Under the pieces are notes generated by a model, which was not told where the DNA came from, made no database searches, and worked only from the letters and a program-made list of their open reading frames with translations. From assembly GCA_963693365.1 (NCBI GenBank), contig CAVNZM010000005.1, positions 4,464,001 through 4,528,000 on the forward strand: a DNA stretch of 64,000 nucleotides, written 5' to 3'. Every line of letters begins with the position of its first letter. Position 1 is the stretch's first letter. This document shows, piece after piece, positions 33,386 through 45,648 of this stretch. Made by a program: the position numbers and the translations under genes. Source of the DNA: Amoebidium appalachense (taxonomy: Eukaryota > Ichthyosporea).

Positions 33386-33611
33386 GGGGGGGGGGATTAC
33401 GGTTCAGGTTGAAACGTAATATTAATGGGAATTTTGCTTTTTTTTTGGTCCATGTGTGGGGAGGTCGGGGGGGGGGGGGGGGGGGGGGGGGGGAAGAGGG
33501 AGACCCGGGGGGAGGGGAGGGGGGAGGGAGTTAATTGACAGGCCTTTGCGACGTGTAGTCCCCCCCCTCCCGGCCCCCTATCCAAGTCCGGTCCCCCCCC
33601 CCCCTCCCCCT

Positions 33612-33665
<54 letters not shown>

Positions 33666-33772
33666 AGACTATTATCAGCCCCCCCTCCCCCCTCCCCCTC
33701 CAGTCGAAATATGGCGCTCCCCTACTCCTCTCTCCTACCTCGCCCCCTCTCCCCTCTCGCCCCCTCTCCCCT

Positions 33773-33806
<34 letters not shown>

Positions 33807-34405
33807 CCCCCCCCGCCCCCCTCCCCCCAAAACACACACACACACACACACGTGCGTACAAAAAAATTCTGTTCCAAATAATCACCCTTCCCCCTTTTCC
33901 ATTCTATGCCCCCCAATTCCCCCCCTCCTCCCTCCCATCCCCCCCGGGCAAGAAATGACTGCAGCTTGCTCGTCTCACCTCCGCCCCCTCCCCCTCCACC
34001 CCCATCCACGTCCCCATTCCCCCCTCCCCCCTTCCCCTCCCCGTGTAGAAATTCGTCTGTTCATGGCTCTTATTTCATTCCCCGCCCATTTCCCTTTTGC
34101 CCTCCTCATTTTGATAGCCCCACGTTCTCCCCCCCCCCTTTCTTTCCCCTCCTTCCCCCCCCCTCCCCTACCAGGGCCAATAAAATACGGCTACTTGCTC
34201 GTCGAATCCCCCCCCCCCCCCCCCCCCCGGGCCCCCTCCTAAACCACCTCCTGTGTCCTCCCCCACGTAGCAAATAATATGTACCATGCTCCTCCCTCAT
34301 TACCCAGTCGTTCCCCTTCTCAATTTGACTCCCCATGATCTTGGATTCCCTCCCTCTTCCAGTCACCCTCCCACAAGCAATAAAAGCCTGCACACGCATG
34401 CTTCA

Positions 34406-34406
<1 letters not shown>

Positions 34407-34464
<58 letters not shown>

Positions 34465-34491
34465 AAAGAAAGAAAGAAAGAAAGAAAGAAA
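34407..34491 (+). repeat. Compound homopolymer (C)n(A)n with (GAAA)n
   Basis: About 48 C, then about 13 A, then about six GAAA units. Confidence 0.95.
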
Positions 34492-35099
34492 GCGCTTACC
34501 CAACCCCTTACCACATTAGGATTAGCCCGTCCCTACCTCCTCTATCATAATGATTCCCCACCCGTACCTTCTCTGCTAAATATCTCCCCCCCTCCCCCCC
34601 CCCCCCCCCCTCCTCTCTTCGGTTTCAATTAAACTTCCCGATTGGGGAACTTAACTTCCCGATTGGGAAAAAGGCCTGAAATTTTGAGCCTCCCTCTGCG
34701 CTGTTTATGCAGGGTTCGCAACCCCCCCCCCCCCCCCACCCCCCCCACACCCCATCCCACCCCCCACCACCACAACCAGAAGAAAAGATGTTCTTTCCTT
34801 CGGTGTGGGATGTTTGGTGGTGCTAGATATTTATTCCGCTGTTTTTCAAAGTTCTTCTTTCCTTGGGGAGGGGGGGGGGAAGGTTGTATGTCTGTGTGTT
34901 TGACACGTGGATGTTTTTAACCTGTTTGTTTAAGGTCTTATTCAGTACCGCTCTCTAGTGGTGGGTACCAGCCCCATGGGACCTATGACATGTGCATGTG
35001 CGCCCAGGTGTGTGCGGCCGTGTGCGTGCATGCGTGCGTGTGTGCGTGTGTGCGTGTGTCTGCGTGTGTATGCGTGTGCGGGGTGGTCGCGTGTACAGG

Positions 35100-35177
<78 letters not shown>

Positions 35178-35437
35178 CACTTGTGTGTATGTGTCAGTGT
35201 ACACGTGCGCACGTGTGTGTGCGCGTACGATTTTTCTTTCCTTTTTTCTTATACTTACTTATTTTCTTTCTTGTTTGGGGGGGCTTTAAGGGGGGAGGGG
35301 TGGGGGGAGGGGCTCGTGTGTGTGTGGGAGGTAGGGGAGGGGGGGGGGGAAGGGGTTTAGGGTAAATAATCAATCATTGAGTATATCATCGCCTGAGGAG
35401 GCCATGTCGTTAAATGCCACCCCTATCTATGGGGATT

Positions 35438-35474
<37 letters not shown>

Positions 35475-36896
35475 GGGGGAGGTGGGGAGGTGGGGGGGGG
35501 GGTTGGAGCATGTCATTGTCCGTTGAATGACATCGTGTGTAGCCTGAGTTTCTGGTGACACCGTTAAAGGATCCTAAATCCAACGATTTACGCTTTGGGA
35601 ATGCATGTAAACCGTTGGAGCAGCTACTAAACTCACAGTACTCCCGTTATGGTCATGATATCTATTAATAATATTTTTATAGAGTCATCGCAGCCTCTCT
35701 CTGGGGTGGGTGACTCCCCCCCCCCCTTCTCCCCCTTCTGACCCACCTAGCTCAGGTGGCTTTTGGTCCCCCCCCGTACGTAATACTCCCCCTCCTCCCG
35801 GCTCCCGCTGCCAGCAGTGGCGGAAAGGCTGAAAGGTGACCGGTACAGTCAGACCCACCCCCTGCCCCCCTCAGGGGACCACCCCCCCCCCCCCCCCACC
35901 CCCCGCCTCCAAATCGATTTCTTTGCTGTGCACGTGCCGATGTGTGTGCTTTGATGATGCAAGCTTGTGTTGGTATGAACCCACTCACACAGTGACACAT
36001 ACACACACACACACCACGTGCACACACGCAACAACACACAATACACAGTCACACGCACACAACCACACACACAGTCAGGCACACACGGGAACACACACAC
36101 ATGACGAACACACACAACCACACACACAGGGTACAACACACGCGCGCACACAACACACCCACTCACACGTCACTCACACACACACACACATGTACACACA
36201 CACTGTACACACCTTGCTATACACGTGCACAAGTTATCATGACTTAAATGAGTATGTATGATACTGGCATGCATACAACATGCACACCAAAAGTTATGCA
36301 CCCGTTCACGTGGCACACCATAGATAGCACATAGGTGCAAATCGAATTCGAACACAGCAGATGCCTGCTAGGTTGAATGTCTTGTCTGCAGAGAAGTTCC
36401 GTATGTTCGTGTTTGCCATATGCTGATAGTCCATCTACCACCTACTGAGGTTGTGTCTCCTTTCTTTTTTTTTTTTCTTTTTTTTTTTTTGGCCGCCACA
36501 AGTAGAAGTATAACGTCGCACGTGCGGCAACACGTCAGTACGTGTTAGATGACGGCCCTCTGAAAAAGCCGTGGTTAGAAAGTCCATAGGTTCCGGACGG
36601 TACTATTTAGTCTTGGCCCACGTGCACGGCCACGGGACGGTTTCGGAGAGTTCAGAATTCGAATCGATTGACACGTACCGGGGGGCGTGCATATATATAT
36701 GGGGTTTACGCTGTTTACTCGAGGCAAAGAGAACCAGTCTCAGGTATGGGGGGGGGGGGTTTTGCTCGGAATATCCCCTCAGCGGTATATCATGATCACG
36801 TACATAGATGTCGGGTGGTGACTATATATCAGGGTTTACTTTCTCTACGAGACACCATAAAGACTACAAGGAGAAATCAATTAGTTGGGGTTCCCC

Positions 36897-36939
<43 letters not shown>

Positions 36940-36971
36940 GGGCTCCCCTCGGGACACTCGGTATCAGCTGG

Positions 36972-37032
<61 letters not shown>

Positions 37033-39723
37033 GTGTGTGTGTGTGCGCGTGCGCTATAATTTTGTAGTGATGTGTTTCTCAAGCCAATCAATACATCTAA
37101 TAAACAGGTCGTAGTTACGCGTGTTTAGTATAAAATCAAGGATGTTGTAATTTACAGGTAGGCTATCTTTCTGGGTGTCTGTTGTGAATGTGACGTGTGT
37201 GTGTTGCGGTATTATGTGGTCTATCAAACTACATTTGGCGATACATGACCGGTTAAACTGGTGTGTGTGTGTGTTGTTTGGGCATGCAAATGATGCCACC
37301 TTATACTTATTAGATCTCCACTGTATAGCACGTGTACAGTAAAAGCGTGGTAATTGATCAATAATACCATCAGCTAGAGAAAGACCAGTTCTACAGGAAG
37401 GTAATATGTATTTAGGTGTTATACACTTGCGAGTGCCATATTTGGCAATATGGTTGAGGCGGTCAGTATATATAAAACGAGACATAAGGCTTAGTTTTTC
37501 AAGGTGTATGCTTTCATCGGGTCTAGTGTCGTTTGGTATCTTTTTCCATTTGTTATATTGCGTGATTATCTTGTGATTGTGTACATGTTTAATAAGTAAG
37601 TGGCAGTCCAAAGTCACACACACACTATTGCGGGGTTTATTTGTATTTGTGCCCAGGGGAGAAGGGGAGAGAGAGGGGAGGAAAGAGGGGAGAGGTGAGG
37701 AGGGGACAGGTCGGATAGAGAAGAGAGGGTGGGAGGGCAAATACTTCTTTAAGCGGCTTATGTGCTTATTGAATTTCAGCGCGAGATAGGATACTCTAGC
37801 AGCTATTGGGACCAGACCATATATCGAGAGCGTTACAGGCCCAGGTTTACAACAGTTGTTAGATAGAAAGGAGGCAACTTCTGCTTCAAGGAAATTTGCC
37901 AAGGGTTTAAGCGCTCTAGTTCTCTCTTTCTTGATCCAAGCGGCGAGAAGGGGTAAACCATATTCACATGCCGGGAAGACAAAAGTGCGAATAAATGTAA
38001 GTCTAATAGAAGGATGGAGGGGTGTGTCTTTAAAAATATTAGCCGAGAAGAAAGCTAACCGCTTACGAGCCAACTCTACCCTCTTTTCGACCATATGGGG
38101 AAACATAACACCAACAGAATCAACCGGAACACCAAGATATTTGTATTCTGGAACTATAGGTACAGGTTTAGATGATAATGTAAATGTGTGTAAATTGTTA
38201 GCTATATCAGGTACAAGAACACCACATTTGTCTATGTTAAGGATCATAAGGTTTGCCTTGCACCACTCTGACACTACATCGAACAATCTTTGCAGGCGTC
38301 TAGGGGTACGGGCAAGGAGGGACAGATCATCAGCATAGAGAAGTGCAGGCGGAAAGTTATTAATAGGGTCATCGTTTTCGGCGTAAATCTTGACAGCCAA
38401 ATCATCTATAAATAGGTTAAACAAAAAGGGGCTAAGCAATGAGCCCTGCAAGAGACCTCTAGTACGAGCAAAACCATATGAAAGATGCCCATTAACCACA
38501 GCTCTACCATAGGTTTGAGACAAGAGTGCTTCTAACAGAACACCAATGCAGTGTGGTACACCCCGTGCAGCAAGCTTTTCCCATAGGAGACCAGGGGAGA
38601 CAGAATCGTAAGCAGTTTTCCAATCAATAAAGCCAACATATTGTGCACCAACTTGCATAGAATCGTGCAGTGCCATTATTTGAACATAACATGAATTGTT
38701 TTTACGAAAAGCGGATTGGCATGGGTGTATGTGAAGAATAGATTGAAACCTAGGGTGATGTGCAAATAACCTAAGTAAGCAAGCTTCAAAGAATCTACGA
38801 ACAACCTGGGTTAGTGTAATGGGGCGAAAGGATGATATGGGGCCCTCAGAGTCCTTCTTAACTATGGGGATCACTAAGGTATCTAACCAAGATGACGGGA
38901 CATGTCCACATTTAACACACCAAGAAAAGAGAGAGCTTAACATGATAGTAAGATCAGGTTTAATAGCACGATCACTTTCCTTTTGTGGGTAGGAGGGAAC
39001 AAGGATTTTAAGAAACCCAGCAGGGAGTCCATCAGGTCCACAAGACTTACTAGAGCTATAACTAGATATCACAGACCATATGGCATCGGGACTGAAAAAG
39101 GGGAGGATCGATTCTATGGGGATAGATGGGTCTACAGGCCACACAATAGGTTTCTGAGCGGGGGTCCTATCTTTAAACAGTTCCGAGAAATACTTATCAG
39201 AGTCTATGAGGGGGTCTCCAGTGGTATCACCAATAATACGAGCAGGGGGGCCAAATCGATTCATACTAGCAAGCCGGCGCAAGCTTTCCTTTTGAGACAG
39301 GGGTTCACCTAGTCTAGCGGGAGTGGTGTTTGGTAACAAGAGAGCATCGGGATATTCCTTCCTACCACCGCCAGCATAATCACCGAGATCTATCAAATCA
39401 TCAACAATAAAGTTAGTGCATGTATCTAGTACGAGATGTGAATCTGGCCTGGCTTGTGCAGATTCTAATAGGCGCATATATATAGGGTGTTTCGTAGCAT
39501 AGCATACACATACATCAACTCTACCCCACTGTGACTTAAGCTGGGATAGACGGAGGCGAAAGGTGGGAGGGGGAGGGGGGAGCAGATCAAGGGAGATCTT
39601 ATATATATATGATATGTTGTGCACGTTGTGCACTTCTGTTCCACACACCTGCAAGCATGCATATAACCGGACACACTGAACACCCAACGCGTTTCTTATA
39701 TGACTGTAGTATCGAGACGGCAT
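36897..39723 (-). mobile_element. LINE-type non-LTR retrotransposon, apparently 5' truncated
   Basis: The element is read on the minus strand. A reverse transcriptase frame (37054-39723) is followed by a (CA)n stretch and a short unique piece, then a poly(A) run of about 36 (T run 36900-36935 on the plus strand). These are the features of a LINE copied by target-primed reverse transcription. No endonuclease domain is visible upstream before the (TA)n repeat at about 39726-39782. No clear target-site duplication could be found by eye. Confidence 0.85.
37054..39723 (-). CDS. LINE reverse transcriptase (open frame of up to 889 codons)
   Basis: RT motifs appear in order: FRPITLTQVVRRFFEACLLR (N-terminal RT region), FIDWKTAYDSV (motif A with catalytic Asp), RGLLQGSLLSPFLFNLFIDD (motif B), LLYADDLSLLA (motif C, YADD), LNIDKCGVLV (motif D) and YKYLGVPV (motif E). 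A long C-terminal part holds a Cys/His cluster (FACPNNTHTHQFNRSCIAKC) like the zinc knuckle found at the end of many LINE ORF2 proteins. The enzyme copies element RNA into DNA at a nicked target. The real element sequence probably begins near 39560. The first 50 or so residues of the open frame translate repeat-rich flank. The lack of stops suggests a recent insertion. Confidence 0.88.
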   Translation of the reverse strand: MPSRYYSHIRNALGVQCVRLYACLQVCGTEVHNVHNISYIYKISLDLLPPPPPTFRLRLSQLKSQWGRVDVCVCYATKHPIYMRLLESAQARPDSHLVLDTCTNFIVDDLIDLGDYAGGGRKEYPDALLLPNTTPARLGEPLSQKESLRRLASMNRFGPPARIIGDTTGDPLIDSDKYFSELFKDRTPAQKPIVWPVDPSIPIESILPFFSPDAIWSVISSYSSSKSCGPDGLPAGFLKILVPSYPQKESDRAIKPDLTIMLSSLFSWCVKCGHVPSSWLDTLVIPIVKKDSEGPISSFRPITLTQVVRRFFEACLLRLFAHHPRFQSILHIHPCQSAFRKNNSCYVQIMALHDSMQVGAQYVGFIDWKTAYDSVSPGLLWEKLAARGVPHCIGVLLEALLSQTYGRAVVNGHLSYGFARTRGLLQGSLLSPFLFNLFIDDLAVKIYAENDDPINNFPPALLYADDLSLLARTPRRLQRLFDVVSEWCKANLMILNIDKCGVLVPDIANNLHTFTLSSKPVPIVPEYKYLGVPVDSVGVMFPHMVEKRVELARKRLAFFSANIFKDTPLHPSIRLTFIRTFVFPACEYGLPLLAAWIKKERTRALKPLANFLEAEVASFLSNNCCKPGPVTLSIYGLVPIAARVSYLALKFNKHISRLKKYLPSHPLFSIRPVPSSPLPSFLPSLSPSPLGTNTNKPRNSVCVTLDCHLLIKHVHNHKIITQYNKWKKIPNDTRPDESIHLEKLSLMSRFIYTDRLNHIAKYGTRKCITPKYILPSCRTGLSLADGIIDQLPRFYCTRAIQWRSNKYKVASFACPNNTHTHQFNRSCIAKCSLIDHIIPQHTHVTFTTDTQKDSLPVNYNILDFILNTRNYDLFIRCIDWLEKHITTKL

Positions 39724-39729
39724 ATATAC

Positions 39730-39785
<56 letters not shown>

Positions 39786-40800
39786 GTATGTCACGGATAA
39801 AACGCCCCGCAGGCCGTTTGCATGCGAGCCTGACGGTGTACGGCACTTGGCGTGGCCCACTGGCCGCCAGTGTGGCTTTTTCCGGTAACTTCACAGAGGC
39901 AGCCAGGCAGACATATATAGACACAAAAATATTGTATGTATACCCTATAACCCTTGTGTACCCCATATGTAATATAGTACCCTAGTCGCCCAAGGTAGAG
40001 TACCCCGTCCCTCAGCAAGTGGGATGTTTTGTTTTTGGGGTGCACGTGGGGTATTTTGTGTGCTATTTTATGATTATTAGAATCCATGCACTTAGCCAAT
40101 CGGGATGATGATAAATGTTGTGATGCAGCCAATAGGAGAACAGGCACTGTTGACATTTGCCATTGATTGCGGTCCTGTGATTGGTCTGGCTGGGCCGCCC
40201 TGACTCAGTCAACTGCACATGTCAAAGTCGTATAATGGGACTAATAGAGATAGACCTATATCGCACTATAAATGCTAAGTTACAAAAGCATTCTTTTCCG
40301 GTGACATTTTGAGAATGTGCAATTTTTAAAATTTGCGTTCAGTATTATTATTGTTCACCGACTATCGATCTACATGATCTAATTGATCATCTACATGATC
40401 TAATTTTCGCATTGGAGGGTTTTCGGTGTTGTTTGATTGGATCTTTCGATTTCTGTGCCAGGCGCACTTCCTATTGGTTGTGCTATTCTTTGTTGAAAAG
40501 TTTGTTTACCGGGACACTTGAGCGCAGCCCGGATAAAGACATAAAGACACCAAGCGAGCTTTGCAGCAGGCCATTCGACGTCCGCACCAGGGAGGCCTTC
40601 ACGAACGTCAGGCAGGTTGCAACCAGCGTGCTTTGTGTGGGAAAATTCTCAAGGTTCTGGAGTTTCATCCTGCAGTAGCTTCCTGCAGTAACATATCCAT
40701 TAACGTTTCAGTCGGTTTCAGAGCTTAGGTCATCATTTCCATCTATCATTCATATCCCCATTCCCATTCCCCTACATCTGTATCCGACACCGGTAGCAAC
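39724..40800. promoter_or_regulatory. Upstream region of GH114 gene with CCAAT boxes
   Basis: After a (TA)n repeat (39726-39782) the DNA is unique. CCAAT or ATTGG motifs occur at about 40098, 40126, 40178, 40436 and 40472, with TGACTCAG at about 40202. The nearest lies about 330 bases before the ATG at 40801. A 15-base direct repeat (CTACATGATCTAATT) occurs near 40370-40403. Confidence 0.45.
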
Positions 40801-42922
40801 ATGCATCAGGCAGCAACGTTGTGTGCTTTATTAGTGGCTGCAGCAGCACATGCTGTCTGCGCCATGGCACCCGGGCCTTCCGACACAACCACGCCCTTTT
40901 CGTTCGAGTCAACACGACAGGCAATGTCACCACCATCTTTCGCCCTACCACACTTGTCCCTCCAACACGTAAGGGGGAGAAGGAGGGCACTGCGCTCCGC
41001 ACGCAGCCAGCTACAGAGCATGGCCACATGGGCCAATCTGGCGTGGGAGGTTAAGGGAGACAGAGCCGAGGGCAGAGATGTGGTGCTTGTGGATATGTTT
41101 GACACCTCGGAGGGAGAGATAAAAGACCACAAGGCAGCCGGCAGATTGGTGCTGTGCTACATCAATGCCGGCACAACGGAAAAGTGGAGGAGCGATGCTG
41201 TTGAGTTCAAGTCCGTCATGGGCCCCAGGTAAATAGATTGGGTAGCCTGGTCTTTGGGGTTAACAATTTTTTGCTTGTTTTTTGTAATAGATCTCTCCAG
41301 AAAGAGCAGGATGCACGATGCAAACATGCAGGTGTTCAGTTTTGCATAATCAGACAAATTCTTCACTGCTTCTCGGCACTCAAATCCAAATAACATTCCC
41401 ACGAGCGAGTAATAGGTGTGGTATCTCGTCATTCGAAAATGCGGGCTCGTTTTTGAGAGCGAGACGTCGTTTTCGTATCTGACCAAACACACAAGCGTGC
41501 ACGTGCAAGCACACACACGTGCACACGCAAACACGTACACATTAACTTATCACACATCATAGTGAACAGTGTGCGCACATATCTAGGCAAACATTTATAC
41601 ACATCATAGTGGACAGTGTGCTAACTGATCACACATCATGGTGGACAGTGTGCGCACATATCTAGGCAGGCAAACATTTATACACAATTTATACACAAAG
41701 TTCACTCACACATGAAGCATGCTAAGAACTCGTGTAGAAGATATGGACTCAAGGGCCAACCACACACCTACCTACAAAAAGCACCATAGCATAACATTAA
41801 ATGCCTTTGGCCTTTATTCTCATGTTTCACACCCACCCACCCACCCAACACGGGCTCTGCAGATACAACAACGAAGAAAACTGGATTCTTCTTCCTCGGT
41901 GGCGAGAGGCCGTGTGGGGCATGAACAAGCGGCTGCAACAGGCTAGGGACAAGGGCTGCCAGGGCGTGGAATTGGACAATTTGGACTGCTACCAAGGTAG
42001 TCGGTGCATTAAGGGAGCCAAGGACAGCGCGGACAGAGAGGATCCTGAAACCCTAAAAAAGCAACAGCTCCAGTATGCTGGGTGGCTCAGCGACACGGTC
42101 CACAAGTACGGAATGGTGGCTGGATTCAAGAATGCCGTAGACCTGATTGAACGTGAGTCATCCATTCATTGCACGAATCCAGATGTCTTGTGCTTCTTCG
42201 CGCATATACCTACCATGGTATTTCTGTGCATACGTTTCGTTGTTTTGTGGGCTGCCTACAATCGAACCTTTTCCCCAGGCGCACACAAGCACCCTCCTCC
42301 CCCCCTCCCCTCCCCTACCCCCTGCCCGTTGCCCCCCCCCCCTTCCCCCCCTTCTCCCCTCCCGCCGTGGCCCCCGTGCCCGCTCCTTTTCCCACATCTT
42401 CTCATACCCAATTGCAGTTGTTTGGCCACAGATCAGGTGTAGTTTAGATAAACACCTCCCTCCTAGCTAACCTCATGCTTGTTGAATTGCTGTTCACCCC
42501 GGGGAAACACTGCTTCACATCCCCTCACCGGGTTAGCTGTTGGTTACCTTTAGCGACTTTAGCTAATGGTTACTTTTAACTAGTCTCCTGAATTGACTAT
42601 TAGAAGGGTTTATGTTCAAGTCTTTGGTTGCAATCAATGGCAGGCCGTATGTATTGACACATCCCAATATGCAGGCATGGAGCCCATGTTTGATTTTGCT
42701 GTCAACGAGTCATGCCAACGCTTTGACGAGTGCTACTATTATGCACCGTTCCGCGACAGCAACAAGCCCATCTTTGCGGTGGAGTACATCTACAAGCCTG
42801 GGATGTGCGGACGGGCTAGTGAATATGGCATGTCGCTCAAATACAAGAGGAATGGGTGGCACGACTGTTTGATTAGCGAGGAGGCCGAGGCCATTGCGGA
42901 AAAGAAGCACAAAAAGGAATAG
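40801..42922 (+). CDS. Secreted GH114-type glycosidase (endo-alpha-1,4-polygalactosaminidase family)
   Basis: Exons 40801-41228, 41863-42152 and 42675-42922 are phase consistent and encode 321 residues. The N-terminus MHQAATLCALLVAAAAHAVC is a signal peptide, so the enzyme is likely secreted or vacuolar. Family landmarks: VVLVDMFDTS (about 94-103), LVLCYINAGTTEKWR (about 116-130), ARDKGCQGVELDNLD (170-184), where the paired Asp at 181 and 184 match the conserved DNxD of the TIM-barrel family, KYGMVAGFKN (second exon end), DFAVNESCQRFDEC and PIFAVEYIY. Characterised members cut alpha-1,4-linked galactosamine polymers. Whether this one does is inferred. The stretch between NAGTTEKWR and the DNxD motif is short for the family. 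Confidence 0.86.
41543..41700 (+). repeat. Imperfect tandem repeat in GH114 intron 1
   Basis: Three to four copies of a motif containing CACATCATRGTGRACAGTGT, alternating with GCGCACATATCTAGGCA and AAACATTTATACACA. Confidence 0.85.
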
Positions 42923-44719
42923 TGTATGCGCACAAATCAAATTTGGACAAGTCTTATCAGGACGGAAAAGTCCCGGTATTGAAAGTATCTGAAACGAAAA
43001 TGGTGCTGTCGCGAGGCCCTTTGTGGCACATAAGGCGTGCTTGGCCAGTATACAGTAGGTTATTGTTATACATAGTGTGATAGAAACCGGTGTGCACAGC
43101 CGACCGAAACCTTACCTGGAAGGCTATGGAGCCGTGGATAAGTGATTGATTATTGGAGTGCACAGCCTTCTTAGTAGATTTTCATCGTGATAATAACTCG
43201 TCAGGCCCGGGGTGCTGATATATAAGAGATGGTACACTATATAGGGAGGGAGGGAGGGGGGGGGGGGGGGGGGGGGAGGCCATGGGGGAGATGATTTTTC
43301 TATACTTGCCATCGGAACAGAACATGGTGGCTGGTCGTGCGTCACGGCAGCTGGCTGCCCCTACGTGCCACGACCCGTTAATACATCCCGGAACTAGCGA
43401 AATTTCCTCATGTGTCGCCTGAGCACATCAAGCACCAACCTTGTGTTGAAAAAAGTCCTGGCACAAGTTCTGGCACACAACAGATGCCTCCCCACCACCC
43501 CTTTGATATAATTGGTGGTCAGGGGAGTTATTATGATACTTTATTTATGCGGATACCGCGGGTGCATACGAATGATATGATATCTAATGAAGATTGTCAA
43601 CACTTATCACTCTTTTGATAAAAAGAGAAAGGAAAAAAGGAGGGGGGGGGGCTTGCAAAGTGTGGCGCGATGGTGTGGTTATATTTAGTCGCTAGTGTCT
43701 TGTAGACGGGTGTGTGTGTGTGTGGATTGGTTAGGGTGGGAGGGGGGCCCGGGCGGGGGGGGGGGGGGGGGGAGGGGGGGATTGTTCCACGGAACGATCG
43801 CGGCCGAGCCTTAATATAGCACATGTCGTATGTGTGCGTTACATAAATAGTAGGTATATTAATAATGTGGGATGTCTGCCTAGCAACGTGAATCGAAGGT
43901 TGGAGGAGTACTGGTGGTGAATATGCACTTGAAATTTCGTCCTCCCCCCCCCCCCCCCCAAAAAAAAAAAAAAAAAAAAAAAAAGTCTGTGGACGGGTTT
44001 TCCTTTTGGTGCATATCTGTGTGTGTGGGAGTTTGCACATCAGCATTGTACAATCCGTTGTGAATCGAAAGATGGTATATAATCCGATGTCCGATGGCAA
44101 TCCCCCCCCCCCCCCCCTTCTCAGTGCAAGCCTGCTTGCCCTTGCCTTATCAACACGGCTGAACTATCAGCGTTCAAAATAAATAGAGCGACACTGCAGC
44201 CCGGACCGGACCGGTGAGTTCCCCCCCCCCCCCCCCCCCCAAAAAAAAAAAAAAAAAAAAAAAATATTATTTAAAAAAAAAAAAAAGACATGCACACACA
44301 CACAGAGAGAGAAAGAAGAAGATTATTTTTGGGGAGGGCAAAAAAAAAAAAAGGAATGAATGTTGTGAATGAATTACTCGAAAAATGAATGAGTGAACGT
44401 ATGAACCAATGAATGGATGCATGAATCATGAGAAAAGAAAGAAAACGAACTTCGAAATGAGATGTACAAAGAGCCAAAAAGGCGAAAAGACAATGTGGGC
44501 GATTTTGAAACCCAAGAGGGGGACTTCGGGGTCGAAAGAAAGACGTGTGCGAGAGTGTGTGTGTGTGTTAACGTTGGGAAAAGGGGGGAGAGGGGGGGGG
44601 GGGGGGGGGGGGGGGAGGAGGAGGAGGTCTGTATGTGCGTGCATGCGTGCGTGCGTGTGTGTGTGCGTGCGTGCGTGCGTGTGGTGCGTGCGTGCGTGCG
44701 TGTGTGTGCGGGGGGAGGG

Positions 44720-44752
<33 letters not shown>

Positions 44753-44817
44753 GAATCTGGGCTGTGTGGACCTAGTTTAGTAGGTCTAGAGAAAAAATTT
44801 TCAAAAGCGTGTGTGTG

Positions 44818-44877
<60 letters not shown>

Positions 44878-45648
44878 GGGGTGGGGGGGTGGGGGGGGAG
44901 GGGGGGGAGGGGGGATCCCTGGGGTGTGTGTGCATGAAGGCTGAAGAGGGCTCGTGCATTTTTCAGGTGCATATAATAGAATGATTAGGCCCAAAATGTT
45001 CCCAACCGCCTTAAATGAATGATAATTGTAAGTACATTTACCTCAGAGCTCAACATATTCACTAAGTAACGTTAAAGTGGCTGCAACTGGTCTTGGTATT
45101 AATTTTATGGCCATGGGGACTCCGAGCTCCGGACGGCGGTCTCGTGGAAACATTATCCGATGCATCCCGCCACTCCCCTCTCTCCTCCCCACCTTCGGGT
45201 GCACAAGGAGTATTATATATAGCCCTGGCGGCGATTCCAGACGGCTTGGCAGTGCAGGGGTCAAGGACCTCAGAGGCATAGGGGGCGGATGCCCGCTAAA
45301 AACTTGCATGTGTGGGTGAGATGGTGCAGTCACAAAGACATCGTGCGTATGACTGTGTGTGTGCACGGAGTGTGTGTGAGTATGTGTGTGTCAGCCTGGG
45401 TGGGTGGGTGGGTACGGAGGAGAGTGGGAGAGCGGTGTGTGTGTGTGTGTGTGTGTGGAGGAGGGGAGGGGGAAGGGGGGAGGCCTGGGGGGAAAGGAGG
45501 GGGGGGGGGGGAGGGGGGAGGTGAGGGAGGTGGGGGGGGGGAGGGGGGGGGAGAGAGGAGCGGTCCGAGGGGGCTGTCTGTTGGGACCCCTAGAGTCAAC
45601 ACATATTGTAGCATTTATTTATTGAACATATTTAAGGTAGCTGGAACT
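42923..45648. other. Gene-free region downstream of GH114
   Basis: Contents: G tracts (43257-43276, 43757-43772, 44590-44615, 44721-44750), (C)n(A)n compounds (43944-43984 and 44221-44264), (GT)n (44818-44876), a G-rich block (45455-45557) and unique sequence at 43280-43620 and 44990-45310. No supported gene. Confidence 0.6.

Larger units (their letters stand above)
31493..36896. other. Large gene-free repeat region
   Basis: No gene is seen. 31500-32640 and 35510-35740 are unique and AT-balanced. The rest is simple repeats: C then (ACC)n (32651-32714), a 74-base G tract (33052-33125), further G tracts (33253-33274, 33369-33396, 33467-33493), (CA)n (33615-33663), C tracts (33777-33803), (C)n(A)n then (GAAA)n (34407-34491), (GT)n (35100-35176), poly-G (35440-35473) and CA-rich DNA (35990-36210). 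Confidence 0.65.

Noticed and set aside
36897-36960. Target-site duplication for the LINE
   Set aside because: The 5' boundary is uncertain and blurred by (TA)n, and no matching direct repeat could be found by eye.
41543-41700. Regular repeats that could suggest a CRISPR-like array
   Set aside because: Repeats are imperfect, units vary in length, spacers are not unique, and the DNA is eukaryotic intron.
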